Source of the DNA: Pleomorphochaeta sp963678575
GTDB taxonomy: Bacteria; Spirochaetota; Spirochaetia; Sphaerochaetales; Sphaerochaetaceae
Assembly: GCA_963678575.2 (NCBI GenBank)
Contig: CAXXHV010000002.1
Coordinates: 434,001 to 498,000, forward strand
Direction: 5' to 3'
DNA: 64,000 nt
The position numbers and the translations under genes were made by a program. Under the pieces are notes generated by a model. It worked only from the letters and a program-made list of their open reading frames with translations. It did not search any database and was not told the origin of the DNA. Below are positions 8,614 through 17,742 of the stretch, piece after piece; within the stretch, counting starts at the first letter, position 1; every line of letters begins with the position of its first letter.

Positions 8614-8645
8614 AAGAGACTGTTTTCTTCTGAAGATAGTCTTTT
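8614..8645 (+). terminator. Rho-independent terminator of the ABC operon
   Basis: A 14-bp stem containing several G-U pairs closes a TTCT loop and is followed by ATAATTTTTTT, 33 bases after the permease stop. Confidence 0.8.
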
Positions 8646-9056
8646 ATAATTTTTTTGTAAAAATTCTTTACTCAGTACTAATAATAAAGTAGACTTTCAG
8701 ATGCCATAATTTTATTTATGTTAAACGTAAATTATTTATTTAAGGAAAAAATCAATATGACTTTTGGTTAAAAAAAACTAATTATAATAGGAGTGGGGTT
8801 ATCAAAATTTTGTATATATTTGTAATATAATTAAGAAGTTAATATAAAAAATATGAATATATAATCAAAATTTACAATTATTTTGGCTTTTGATAAAAAA
8901 AAAATTTTTTTTATTAAAAAATTAGGTAAAAAGTCTAGTATTTTATACCATATAAATATATTCTCCCTATCTAGAAAACCAGAAATAAAAAGTTAGCATT
9001 TCTTTAGCAACTAATAAAAGGGTTTTGGTGAAAAATTTTTATAAGGAAGTAACCAA
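8646..9056. other. long AT-rich leader/upstream region of dat-ddc
   Basis: About 410 bases with no credible ORF. It holds an A10T8 tract (about 8895-8912) of the kind that bends DNA, then a Shine-Dalgarno ATAAGGAAG just before the dat ATG. A weak hairpin can form from AGTTAGC and GCAACT around 8990-9013. No known riboswitch motif is recognised and no single promoter stands out. Confidence 0.45.
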
Positions 9057-10394
9057 ATGAAAAATAATAGTTATTACATCAATAGACAGAACGCTTTCGA
9101 ATCAAGCGCTAGAAGTTATCCAAGAAAATTCCCTTTTGCTTTGAATAAAGCCTATGGATCTTATTTAGAAGATGTTGAAGGAAACAAATATTTAGATTTC
9201 CTTTGTGGTGCAGGTACTCTTGCTTTAGGCCATAATAATAAAGAAATTAATAAAGCTATGGTTGATTTAATTTCAAGTGATGCACCTCTTCATACCTTGG
9301 ATTTAATTACCCCAACAAAAGATTTATTTGTTGAAACGTTAATTGAAAAATTGCCAGCAGGTTTAAAAGAAAATGCTAAATTGCAATTTTGTAGTCCTTC
9401 CGGAACAGATGCTGTTGATGCAGTAATTAAATTATTTAAAACTGCTACTGGAAGAAGAACTGTTATTGCTTTTTCTGGAGCCTATCATGGAATGGGTCAT
9501 GGGGCCTTAGCTTTAACAGGTAACCTTAATGCAAAAGAAAAGGTTGCCTCTTTAATGCCAGATGTTCATTTTTTCCCTTATCCATACTCTTATCGTTGCC
9601 CATTTGGATTAGGTGGTGAAATAGGTATTGATGCAGCTATTGCTTACTTTGAAAGAACTTTAAAAGATCCAGAATCTGGTATCACTAAACCTGCAGCTGT
9701 AATATTAGAGCCTATTCAAGGTGAGGGTGGAGTTATTCCAGCTCCAATCAAATTTTTACAAGAAATAAGACGTATTACAAAAGAGTTAGATATTCCATTG
9801 GTTTTTGATGAAATTCAATGTGGTGTTGGAAGAAGTGGTAAATTCTTTGCTCATGAATATGCAAATATTGCTCCAGATGCAATTTTAGTTTCAAAAGCAA
9901 TTGGTGGTACACAACCAATGAGTTTAGTTATCTATGATAAAAAATATGATAGCTGGAATGCTGGTTCTCATGCAGGAACATTTAGAGGAAATCAATTAGC
10001 AATGGCAGCAGGAACTGTTGTTATGAAAACTGTTGGTACTGATGATTTCTTAGATGATGTTAGAAAAAAAGGTGATTATTTGATAACTAAATTAAATAAT
10101 CTAAAAGATGAGGTTTCAGTTATTGGTGATATTAGAGGCAAAGGTTTAATGATTGGTATTGAATTTGTTGATCCTAATGGTAAAAAAGATATGATTGGTT
10201 CATTACCTAATTCTGGAGAAATCGCAACTTCCGTGCAGAAAAAATGTTTTGAAAGACATTTGATAATGGAAAAGGGTGGAAGATTTGGTTCTGTAATGAG
10301 AGTCCTTTGTGCATTAAATGTAAGTTATAGTGAAATTGATGAAATGTTTGATATTTTTTCTACTGTAGTTAGGGAGGTAGATAATGAATTTTGA
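9057..10394 (+). CDS. dat: L-2,4-diaminobutyrate:2-oxoglutarate aminotransferase
   Basis: A 445-residue class III PLP aminotransferase that makes L-2,4-diaminobutyrate from aspartate semialdehyde with glutamate as donor. PLP features: Asp251 in VFDEIQCGVGR and the Schiff-base Lys280 in ILVSKAIGG. The N-terminal RNAFESSARSYPRKFPF block and the CPFGLGG segment near 181 are characteristic of the Acinetobacter Dat/EctB family rather than ornithine or GABA aminotransferases. The next gene, which it overlaps by 11 bases, encodes the matching decarboxylase and settles the assignment over ectoine synthesis. Confidence 0.9.
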   Translation: MKNNSYYINRQNAFESSARSYPRKFPFALNKAYGSYLEDVEGNKYLDFLCGAGTLALGHNNKEINKAMVDLISSDAPLHTLDLITPTKDLFVETLIEKLPAGLKENAKLQFCSPSGTDAVDAVIKLFKTATGRRTVIAFSGAYHGMGHGALALTGNLNAKEKVASLMPDVHFFPYPYSYRCPFGLGGEIGIDAAIAYFERTLKDPESGITKPAAVILEPIQGEGGVIPAPIKFLQEIRRITKELDIPLVFDEIQCGVGRSGKFFAHEYANIAPDAILVSKAIGGTQPMSLVIYDKKYDSWNAGSHAGTFRGNQLAMAAGTVVMKTVGTDDFLDDVRKKGDYLITKLNNLKDEVSVIGDIRGKGLMIGIEFVDPNGKKDMIGSLPNSGEIATSVQKKCFERHLIMEKGGRFGSVMRVLCALNVSYSEIDEMFDIFSTVVREVDNEF

Positions 10395-11844
10395 TGATTT
10401 GCTTTTGGTAAACAATACAAAAAGTAAACAGTATTATAAAGATGTAATTGAAAAAACATCTTTAGCAATAATCAATTCTTTTAATACTTCTTTAGCTTAT
10501 AAAGGATTGTCTCCTCAAAATTTAAAAAAAGAATTAAATCAAATTGCCATTCTTCCTGAAAATGGAGAAAGTTTTGATGAAGTTTTAAAAAAAGTTGTTA
10601 CTAAGATAATGCCTAATTTTTTATATACTTCATCAAAAGGGTATATGGCTCATTTACATAGTCCAGCTTTAATTGAAAGTATTGCAAGTGAATTAATAAT
10701 TTCAACTTTCAATCAATCAATGGATTCTTGGGATCAAAGTCCAGTTGCAACAGAAATTGAATTATTAGTAATTCAAATGTTAACACAATTATATGGCTTT
10801 GGAGATCAAAGTGATGGAGTCTTTACTTCAGGGGGAAGTCAGTCCAATTTTAGTGGATTAATGTGTGCAAGAGATTGGTATTGTAACACTGTTTTACATC
10901 ATGATGTTAAGAAAAAAGGTTTACCAAGTAATTATCATAAATTTAGAATTTATACTTCTCAATTATCTCACTTTTCAGTTGAAAAAACATCCCATATTTT
11001 AGGATTAGGTTATGATGCTGTTAGAAAAGTTCCTGTTGATGATAAATTAAAAATGGATATTTCAATGCTAAATATTATGATTAATGAAGATTTAGCAAAA
11101 GGTTTAATTCCCATGGCCGTTGTTGCAACACTGGGGACTACTGATTATGGAAGCATTGATGATATTGTAAGTATTAGAGATATCTGTGACAAGCATTCTA
11201 TGTATTTACATAGTGATGCAGCTTATGGTGGTGCACTAATCTTAAGTGAAAAATATAAAGACAGAATTAAGGGTATTGAATTATCTGATTCAATTACAAT
11301 TGATTTTCATAAGATGTTTTTGTTACCTATTAGTTGTAGTGCTTTCCTTGTCAAAGATAAAGATTTATTTACACCCTACCAATTACATGCTGATTACTTA
11401 AACAGAGAAGAAGATGAAGAAGAAGGATATACTAATTTAGTTGGTAAATCTATTCAAACTACAAGAAGATTTGATGCTCTAAAAGTATGGATTTCTTTCC
11501 AAACTCAAGGAAAGACTGGCTATGCTAATATTATTGATAAATGTATTAGTAATGCTAATACATTATATAATATGTTAGATTTGGCTGAGGTTTATGAGAC
11601 AATTGTTGAACCTGAATTGAGTTCTGTTGTTTTTAAACATAGGGGTTCCGATAAACTTAACAAAAAAATTAGAAAAATCTTATTACATGAAAATGGACTT
11701 GTAATTGGACAAACAAGTTTTAATGGTAAAGTTTATTTAAAATGTACTTTATTAAATCCATTAGTTACTAATTATGAATTACTTCATTTGATTAAAAAAA
11801 TTGACGAAATAGTTATTGAAGAAACAAAAAAATTGAAAAAATAG
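10384..11844 (+). CDS. ddc: L-2,4-diaminobutyrate decarboxylase
   Basis: A 486-residue group II PLP decarboxylase producing 1,3-diaminopropane. PLP contacts: His196, Asp278 (SDAAYGGALILS) and Lys310 in the SITIDFHKMF motif. The best match by pattern is Acinetobacter/Vibrio Ddc rather than glutamate or aromatic decarboxylases, and overlap with dat supports this. Diaminopropane can be an end product, a siderophore precursor or the start of norspermidine synthesis, but no carboxynorspermidine genes follow here. The reading frame ends just before a C-rich hairpin. Confidence 0.9.
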   Translation: MNFDDLLLVNNTKSKQYYKDVIEKTSLAIINSFNTSLAYKGLSPQNLKKELNQIAILPENGESFDEVLKKVVTKIMPNFLYTSSKGYMAHLHSPALIESIASELIISTFNQSMDSWDQSPVATEIELLVIQMLTQLYGFGDQSDGVFTSGGSQSNFSGLMCARDWYCNTVLHHDVKKKGLPSNYHKFRIYTSQLSHFSVEKTSHILGLGYDAVRKVPVDDKLKMDISMLNIMINEDLAKGLIPMAVVATLGTTDYGSIDDIVSIRDICDKHSMYLHSDAAYGGALILSEKYKDRIKGIELSDSITIDFHKMFLLPISCSAFLVKDKDLFTPYQLHADYLNREEDEEEGYTNLVGKSIQTTRRFDALKVWISFQTQGKTGYANIIDKCISNANTLYNMLDLAEVYETIVEPELSSVVFKHRGSDKLNKKIRKILLHENGLVIGQTSFNGKVYLKCTLLNPLVTNYELLHLIKKIDEIVIEETKKLKK

Positions 11845-11854
11845 TATTAATTAT

Positions 11855-11877
11855 AACCACCCTTTAAACGGGTGGTT
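11855..11877. terminator. hairpin downstream of ddc
   Basis: AACCACCC pairs perfectly with GGGTGGTT around a 7-base loop, 10 bases after the ddc stop. It can end ddc transcription, though the following T-run is weak. Read on the minus strand it would instead be the 3' end of any RNA made from the gene-free region 11878-12171. Confidence 0.65.
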
Positions 11878-12171
11878 TGCTTTGATGTTATAAGCCTCAG
11901 TGGTACAACAGTGATTAATGACACTTACAGAGTCCTCCATTGGCTACTCCTTTGTTTTTATTACTACTAAAGTAGTCTTTGCTACTTAAATGGGTCCTCA
12001 TATTATTTATACTTAATTTATCAAATAGCTTTAGAGCAATCTTTTCTTGTTAATAGTTATAAAAACAGAGGTTTTGTATAACTGTTATTACCTGCCCCTA
12101 TAGCAGATGTTTTATTTGTTTTCAAAGCATTTTCTTATCTATTGGGGAATAGGCACAAGCCTATAATAAAA
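11878..12171. other. gene-free region of higher complexity, possible decayed IS605/TnpB-type or ncRNA locus
   Basis: About 300 bases without an ORF between two hairpins. Its base composition is less AT-biased than neighbouring spacers and includes short stems such as CTACT/AGTAG (about 11961-11977) and GTTAT/ATAAC (about 12053-12082). On the minus strand it ends in the ACCACCC/GGGTGGT hairpin, a layout reminiscent of the 3' end of IS605-type elements and their guide RNAs. No transposase remnant could be proven by reading frames. Identity unknown. Confidence 0.35.
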
Positions 12172-12198
12172 AAAAGGGAGATTTTAAATCTCCCTTTT
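12172..12198 (-). terminator. Rho-independent terminator of argCJBD
   Basis: A perfect 13-bp stem with a one-base centre lies immediately after the argD stop and is followed on the minus strand by a run of T. Confidence 0.9.
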
Positions 12199-12201
12199 CT
12201 A

Positions 12202-13383
12202 TTATATAGTTTTTATTACATCCTCAAGAATTGATAACATTATTTCAATTTCCTCTTTCTTTATTGTAAGGGGAGGGACAAACCTTACTACATCACTTGC
12301 AGCTCTTACAACTAATAATTTTTTATTTAAACAACTATTAATTATATCAATAGGGTTACATTTTACCACTAAGCCTTGCATTAAACCAATTCCTCTTACT
12401 TGAACTAATTTTTCAGGATATTTTTTTACTAGATTATTTAATCCGTTTGTTAAAAAATTTCCTTTTTCAACTATTTCATTTAAGAAGGCTTGATCTTCTA
12501 ATTTTGATAAAACAACAGTTGAAGCACTTAGTGCTAGTATATTTCCACCAAAGGTTGAAGCATGATCACCAGGAGAAAAAATATTTTCAGCTTTTGATGA
12601 AACGACCATAGCCCCACAAGGAATACCCCCACCTAAGGCTTTTGCAAGTGTTAATACATCTGGTTTTACATCATAGACTTGATAACAAAAAGGTTTTCCA
12701 CATCTTCCCATGCCACATTGAACTTCATCAAAAATAAGAAGCAAGTTATGTTTATCTGCTAAATCTCTTAGTCCTTGTAAAAATTCTTTAGTTGAAGGAA
12801 TTATTCCACCCTCTCCCTGAAGAGGTTCAACAATAATTGCACAACATTTGTCATCAATAACTTTTTTAACACTTTCTAAATCATTAAAGTCAGCATAGAC
12901 TATCCCATCTAATAATGGATAAAAATTCTTATGATATTTATCTTGGCCAGTTGCAGAAACAGCACCGTATGTTCTTCCATGAAAAGAATGATTCATAGAT
13001 ATTATTTTATATCTATCATCTTTTGAACCAAATTTTCTTGCAAGTTTTAATGCTGCTTCATTAGCCTCAGCACCACTATTACAATAAAATACTTTTTCTA
13101 GTTTTGAAAGATTAGTAAGTTTTGATGCTGCTTCTAATTCATAAGAATGCCAATATAAATTTGAAGTGTGAAATACTCCGTTATCAATTACTTTTGTAAT
13201 TTCATCTTTTATTTCTTTATTATTATAACCTAAAGCATTTACAGCAATTCCAGCAACAAAGTCTAAGTATTTATCGCCATTTGAATCAATTAAATAATTG
13301 CCTTCACCTGATTCAAATACGACTGGAAATTTAGTATAAGTATTTAAAATTACTTTTTTTGTATCATCTATATATTTATTCAT
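12202..13383 (-). CDS. argD: acetylornithine aminotransferase
   Basis: A 393-residue class III PLP aminotransferase converting N-acetylglutamate semialdehyde to N-acetylornithine. The PLP Lys is Lys248 in TLAKALGGGIP, Asp219 is in LIFDEVQCGMGR, and FCNSGAEANEAALKLAR is typical of ArgD. It is the last gene of argC-argJ-argB-argD, overlapping argB by 8 bases, and a strong terminator follows. Its family is related to dat 2 kb away, but that protein lies in a separate operon on the other strand. Confidence 0.95.
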   Translation of the reverse strand: MNKYIDDTKKVILNTYTKFPVVFESGEGNYLIDSNGDKYLDFVAGIAVNALGYNNKEIKDEITKVIDNGVFHTSNLYWHSYELEAASKLTNLSKLEKVFYCNSGAEANEAALKLARKFGSKDDRYKIISMNHSFHGRTYGAVSATGQDKYHKNFYPLLDGIVYADFNDLESVKKVIDDKCCAIIVEPLQGEGGIIPSTKEFLQGLRDLADKHNLLLIFDEVQCGMGRCGKPFCYQVYDVKPDVLTLAKALGGGIPCGAMVVSSKAENIFSPGDHASTFGGNILALSASTVVLSKLEDQAFLNEIVEKGNFLTNGLNNLVKKYPEKLVQVRGIGLMQGLVVKCNPIDIINSCLNKKLLVVRAASDVVRFVPPLTIKKEEIEIMLSILEDVIKTI

Positions 13384-14257
13384 TGTTTTCTCCCTCTTTT
13401 TCGTTAAACATCATTGTTCCACAGCCTTTTGATGTGAAAATTTCTAATAAAATAGAATGAGGTAAATTCCCGTCTAAAATGTGAACTGAGTTAACACCTT
13501 GTTCGATAGCCTCAATACAGCATTGAACTTTTGGAATCATTCCTCCCTTAATTATATTCTTATCAATATACGCAAGAGCTTTCTTTTTTGTTACTTGACT
13601 GATTACACTTTTATTATCATTGGAGTCTTTTAAAATACCATTTGTATCTGTTAAAAAAATTAATTTTTGAGCTTTTAAAGCTCCTGCTATTGCACTAGCA
13701 GCATAATCTGCATTGATGTTATAGGTATCTCCATTACTATCGTAAGCAATTGGTGAAAAAACTGGGATATAATTATTTTCTAAAAGTGTATTTAATAATT
13801 CTGTATTAACTTTATCTATTTTCCCTACAAACCCTAAATCTACATCCTTAATTTCTTTTGATACTTCAAAAGTTTTTCCATCTTTTCCACTAATACCTAC
13901 GGCACTCAGGCCATGACTTTGTAAATCTTTTACGAGAGCTTTTGAAATTTTACCAGATAAAACCATTTCAGCAATTTCAGCAGTTTCTGCATCGGTAACT
14001 CTTAATCCATTAATAAAATTTGTAGTTTTGTTCATTTTGTTTAGAGCTTGAGTAATATCTTTTCCTCCACCATGAACTAAAACAATATTTACACCTAAAT
14101 ATTTAAGCATAGAAATATCTTGAATAATTGATTGTTTTAATTGCTCGCTAGACATTGCTGATCCGCCATATTTTACAACCACAGTAGTATTAGAAAATTT
14201 TCTTATATAGGGAATTGCTTCAATTAATATATCAGCTTTTTTAATTATTTCTTTCAT
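13376..14257 (-). CDS. argB: acetylglutamate kinase
   Basis: A 293-residue amino-acid kinase that phosphorylates N-acetylglutamate. VVKYGGSAM near residue 28, LVHGGGKDI near 81 and the GGMIPKVQ block near 239 are ArgB signatures. The extended N-terminal helix (ADILIEAIPYIRKF) is found in the arginine-sensitive hexameric ArgB enzymes, so feedback inhibition by arginine is plausible. Two bases separate it from argJ and it overlaps argD, so all are on one transcript. Confidence 0.95.
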   Translation of the reverse strand: MKEIIKKADILIEAIPYIRKFSNTTVVVKYGGSAMSSEQLKQSIIQDISMLKYLGVNIVLVHGGGKDITQALNKMNKTTNFINGLRVTDAETAEIAEMVLSGKISKALVKDLQSHGLSAVGISGKDGKTFEVSKEIKDVDLGFVGKIDKVNTELLNTLLENNYIPVFSPIAYDSNGDTYNINADYAASAIAGALKAQKLIFLTDTNGILKDSNDNKSVISQVTKKKALAYIDKNIIKGGMIPKVQCCIEAIEQGVNSVHILDGNLPHSILLEIFTSKGCGTMMFNEKEGENNE

Positions 14258-14259
14258 TT

Positions 14260-15480
14260 TTAACTCCTATAATCACCATTAATTTTCACATAATCATAGG
14301 TTAAATCACAGCCCCAAGCTTTTGCATTATAAATACCGTCATTTAATTCAATTATTACTTCAATTGTTTTTTCTAATAATATTTCTTTTGCAATTTCTTC
14401 ATCAAATTTTATAGGGTGTCCTTTTTTTACAACGCAAATTGTACCTTTACTACTTTTAAAATTAATTGTTACTTCATTTATATCAAATTCACTATCACTA
14501 TAGCCCATTGCACATAAAATTCTGCCCCAGTTAGCGTCACTACCAAAAAAAGCACACTTTACAAGATTTGAACTAATAATTGATTTAGCAATATTTTTTG
14601 CATCTTTTTGTGTTTTTGCTCCCGATAGATTTACTTCAATAAATTTGCTAGCACCTTCACCATCTTTAACAATTTCTTTTGCTAGAAAAGTATTCACAAA
14701 CTTAAAGGCTTCTTTAAATTTAATAAAATCTTTTGAATCGTTTTCAATTAAATTATTATTAGCAGCACCATTTGCTAAGGCAAGAACTGTGTCATTTGTG
14801 CTTGTGTCTCCATCAATACTTATCATATTATATGTGTCTTCAATTGTATTTCCTAAAAGCTGTTGTAATAAAGATTGATCAATATTTGCATCAGTAAAAA
14901 TAAAACTCAACATGGTTGCCATATTAGGATGGATCATGCCAGAACCCTTTGAAACCCCAGTGATTATGATTTCCTTGTCATCTATTAAAGTTTTTACTGA
15001 AATGATTTTTTCTGTTGTATCTGTTGTTAGAATTGCAAAACTAAAATTATGTAAGCTTTCTGGTGTTTGATCTAATGATTTAGAAATAGTTGAAATGCCA
15101 TTTTTATATATTTCCATATCTAAAGGCACACCAATTACTCCGGTTGAGCATACAAGAACATTTGTTTTTTCACATTCAAATTTTTTTGCTACAGAAATTG
15201 CTATATCTTCATTGTCTTTTTCTCCTTGCACAGATGTGCAGGCATTTGCATTTCCACTGTTAACAATTAAAGCTTTAGCTTTAAAATTGTTTTCTGTGAT
15301 ATATTTATCCCAAATAACTGGAGCTGCTTTTACTTTATTTGTGGTATAAGTTCCGGCACAATTACATAAGGTGTCACTTACAATTAATGCTAAATCTTTT
15401 TTAACTTTCTTAAGTCCACATGCAATTCCATTTATTTTATATCCTTTTGGTAATATTGGATTATCTAATATTTTATACAT
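14260..15480 (-). CDS. argJ: glutamate N-acetyltransferase / amino-acid acetyltransferase (ornithine acetyltransferase)
   Basis: A 406-residue ArgJ that recycles the acetyl group from acetylornithine to glutamate. The self-cleavage site is Ala188-Thr189 in MIHPNMATMLSF; Thr189 becomes the catalytic N-terminal nucleophile of the beta chain. The alpha chain carries the VNSGNANACT and CSTGVIG motifs. Presence of ArgJ and absence of argE here indicate the cyclic acetyl pathway; whether it is mono- or bifunctional cannot be read from sequence. Cotranscribed with argC (9-base gap) and argB. Confidence 0.95.
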   Translation of the reverse strand: MYKILDNPILPKGYKINGIACGLKKVKKDLALIVSDTLCNCAGTYTTNKVKAAPVIWDKYITENNFKAKALIVNSGNANACTSVQGEKDNEDIAISVAKKFECEKTNVLVCSTGVIGVPLDMEIYKNGISTISKSLDQTPESLHNFSFAILTTDTTEKIISVKTLIDDKEIIITGVSKGSGMIHPNMATMLSFIFTDANIDQSLLQQLLGNTIEDTYNMISIDGDTSTNDTVLALANGAANNNLIENDSKDFIKFKEAFKFVNTFLAKEIVKDGEGASKFIEVNLSGAKTQKDAKNIAKSIISSNLVKCAFFGSDANWGRILCAMGYSDSEFDINEVTINFKSSKGTICVVKKGHPIKFDEEIAKEILLEKTIEVIIELNDGIYNAKAWGCDLTYDYVKINGDYRS

Positions 15481-15489
15481 TATATCTCC

Positions 15490-16533
15490 TTAAAGTGGGT
15501 TAGATGAAAATTTTTCTAATCCCATATATTGATCAAGCCCGAAATAAATATTCATATTTTCTACAGCTTGTCCACTAGCCCCTTTTACTAAATTATCAAT
15601 TGCACCAATTGCAATTATGTTGTTTGTCCTATTATCAATTGTAAAACTAATATCTATTCTATTAGTATTTTTTACATATTTTGTTTCAACAATTTTATTT
15701 TCACCTAAGAAATTAACAAAATCTGAATCTTTGAAAAAATTAGTATAACAGTTTTCAATATCCTTAGAAGTTACGCCTTCTTTTATTCTTGCATAGCAAG
15801 TGGCTAAAATACCTCTATTCATGGGAATTAGATGAGGAGTAAATTGAATAAGGACTTTTTTATTTGCTAATTTCGATAATTCTTGTTCAATTTCTGGAGT
15901 ATGCCGATGAGTTGTTATTCCATAAGCTTTTATATTTTCGTTTACTTCACAATATAATGAGTTAACATTTAATGAACGACCAGCTCCAGTGACTCCACTT
16001 TTTGCATCAATAATTATTGTATTTAAATCAATTAAATTATTTTTTACTAAGGGTGCAAGTGTTAAAATTGAACATGTTGTATAACATCCTGGATTTGCAA
16101 TAAGCTTAGTATTTTTTACTTTATCTTTATAAATATCTGTTAATCCATATATTGCTTGACTTAATATATTAATATCTGGAGCTTTACTAGCATACCAAAA
16201 CTCATAATCTTTTTGATCTTCAAGTCTAAAATCGGCACCTAAATCAATAATCAGAGTATTATTTAATACTTCTTGTGTTATCATTTCTTTAGCTACTTTA
16301 CTTGGAAGAGCTAGAAATACAACATCACAGATTTTACTAATTTCTTCTAACTCTAAATTTTGAAGTAACAAATTATTATAAGTATTAAAATTTTTATATA
16401 CTTCACCTAATTGTTTTCCACAATAGGATTTTGATCCTAGATATATGATTTCAACTTCTTTATGTTTTAATAATATTTCGACAAGTTTTGCTCCTGAGTA
16501 TCCAGTTGCTCCTACAATTCCTGCTTTTATCAT
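15490..16533 (-). CDS. argC: N-acetyl-gamma-glutamyl-phosphate reductase
   Basis: Reduces N-acetylglutamyl phosphate with NADPH. With the start chosen at 16533 the protein has 347 residues, begins MIKAGIVGATGYSG, and has the nucleotide-binding GATGYSG at 8-14 and the catalytic Cys150 in ANPGCYTTC. The frame is open 20 codons further upstream, but GGAGG (16546-16542) sits correctly for the 16533 ATG and the family begins there. First gene of the arg operon, preceded by a promoter and predicted ArgR box. Confidence 0.95.
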   Translation of the reverse strand: MIKAGIVGATGYSGAKLVEILLKHKEVEIIYLGSKSYCGKQLGEVYKNFNTYNNLLLQNLELEEISKICDVVFLALPSKVAKEMITQEVLNNTLIIDLGADFRLEDQKDYEFWYASKAPDINILSQAIYGLTDIYKDKVKNTKLIANPGCYTTCSILTLAPLVKNNLIDLNTIIIDAKSGVTGAGRSLNVNSLYCEVNENIKAYGITTHRHTPEIEQELSKLANKKVLIQFTPHLIPMNRGILATCYARIKEGVTSKDIENCYTNFFKDSDFVNFLGENKIVETKYVKNTNRIDISFTIDNRTNNIIAIGAIDNLVKGASGQAVENMNIYFGLDQYMGLEKFSSNPL

Positions 16534-16598
16534 TTTTTTAGCCTCCAAAATAGTGGTTGGCATATTTATACAATAAATATTATTATATATCAAGTATT

Positions 16599-16616
16599 AA
16601 TCGATATTTATGCATA
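16599..16616. promoter_or_regulatory. predicted ArgR operator (ARG box) of argCJBD
   Basis: On the minus strand this reads TATGCATAAATATCGATT, 16 of 18 identical to the argG box. It begins two bases downstream of the predicted -10 element, over the likely transcription start. Confidence 0.65.
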
Positions 16617-16618
16617 AA

Positions 16619-16646
16619 ATTATAAATTCTATTAATAATTATTCAA
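16619..16646 (-). promoter_or_regulatory. sigma-70-type promoter of argCJBD
   Basis: On the minus strand: TTGAAT (16646-16641), 16 bases, TATAAT (16624-16619), about 85 bases upstream of the argC start. A second option, TTGATA-17-TATAAA, lies closer to the gene; the first has the better -10. Confidence 0.6.
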
Positions 16647-16691
16647 AAAAAATAAAAATTGGAGATAATTTGTTTTTATAATCACAAAAAA

Positions 16692-16723
16692 AACTTGGAT
16701 GAAAAATTAATTTCATCCAAGTT
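16692..16723 (-). terminator. Rho-independent terminator of hflKC
   Basis: A perfect 13-bp stem (AACTTGGATGAAA and complement), loop of six, followed on the minus strand by eight T; 32 bases after the hflC stop. Confidence 0.92.
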
Positions 16724-16755
16724 ACATTTTTTATTTAAATATTTGTATTCAAATA

Positions 16756-17742
16756 TTATTGTGGATCAATTCCATAAAGAAGATCAAAGTACTTCATATC
16801 GGTAGATAATACTTTATTTAAATTAGGAATTGTTTTCTTATAAGACTCTAGAGTTCTCCATAGTTTAAAGAAATAAGGATCTTTTTCATAAGCCTTAGCA
16901 TAGATTGTTGCAGCTTCAGCATCAGCGACACCTTTTATTTCTTCACTAGTTGCATATGCAGTAGAGATAATATTTTTTTGTTCGCTTTCTGTTTTTCCTT
17001 GCCATTGTGCTAATTGACCTCGACCATAAGAACGATAAGCTTCTGCGATTTGATTTCTTTCTTTTATCATTCTTTCATAAACACTTTGGGTTAAATCATC
17101 ACTATATCTAATTTGTCTAATTACAATATCAATTAATTCAATTCCATAAGCATCTGTAAATCCATTAGCAATTGTATACATCCTTGAAGATAAACCTTCA
17201 CGACCAATTGAAATGCTTTCTTGTAAAGTTGTTGTCTTCGTTAAATTTCTTAAATTTTCAGCATCTTGTAAATCATCTAGGTTTTGAACAATATTATCTT
17301 CAACTTTTATATCATTAATTTGGTTAGAATTTCGAACTGCTTCATTTAATGAATTCTCAGATATTACAGTTCTAACTGTTGAATCGAGAATATCATTTAG
17401 TCTAGAAATACCATTGTCCACGGTATTTACAGTTTCGTAATATTTAGCTGGGTCACTAATTTTCCATCTTGCAGTTGTATCTACCCAAATAAATTGGTTT
17501 TCTTTTGTTGGTATTCTTTGAGCTTCTCCATCCCATGAAAGGATTTTTTTGGGATAAACAACTACGTTATCAATGAATGGAATTTTGAATTTTAGACCAG
17601 CAGAATTTTCACTATCAATAATTCTACCAAAACGAGTTACAACAGATTGTTGACCTTCGCTTAGAATATAAAAGGGTCCTAGTAAAACAAAAACTACTAA
17701 TAATGCTAGTATTACAACTAGAGTGGTTACTACTTTTTTCAT
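16756..17742 (-). CDS. hflC: protease modulator HflC (band-7/SPFH membrane protein)
   Basis: A 328-residue SPFH-domain protein anchored by one N-terminal helix (about residues 5-28). SEGQQSVVTRFGRI follows the membrane segment, as in HflC, then the band-7 domain and a long helical region rich in Ala/Glu (about 215-275, including IKGVADAEAATIYAKAYEKDP, trimmed here to its key DAEAA repeat). HflC with HflK forms a large cage around the membrane protease FtsH and limits its access to substrates. Its ATG overlaps the last base of hflK. Confidence 0.92.
   Translation of the reverse strand: MKKVVTTLVVILALLVVFVLLGPFYILSEGQQSVVTRFGRIIDSENSAGLKFKIPFIDNVVVYPKKILSWDGEAQRIPTKENQFIWVDTTARWKISDPAKYYETVNTVDNGISRLNDILDSTVRTVISENSLNEAVRNSNQINDIKVEDNIVQNLDDLQDAENLRNLTKTTTLQESISIGREGLSSRMYTIANGFTDAYGIELIDIVIRQIRYSDDLTQSVYERMIKERNQIAEAYRSYGRGQLAQWQGKTESEQKNIISTAYATSEEIKGVADAEAATIYAKAYEKDPYFFKLWRTLESYKKTIPNLNKVLSTDMKYFDLLYGIDPQ

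Noticed and set aside
8646..9056. Riboswitch upstream of dat
   Set aside because: Only weak hairpins and A/T tracts are present; no known motif could be matched.
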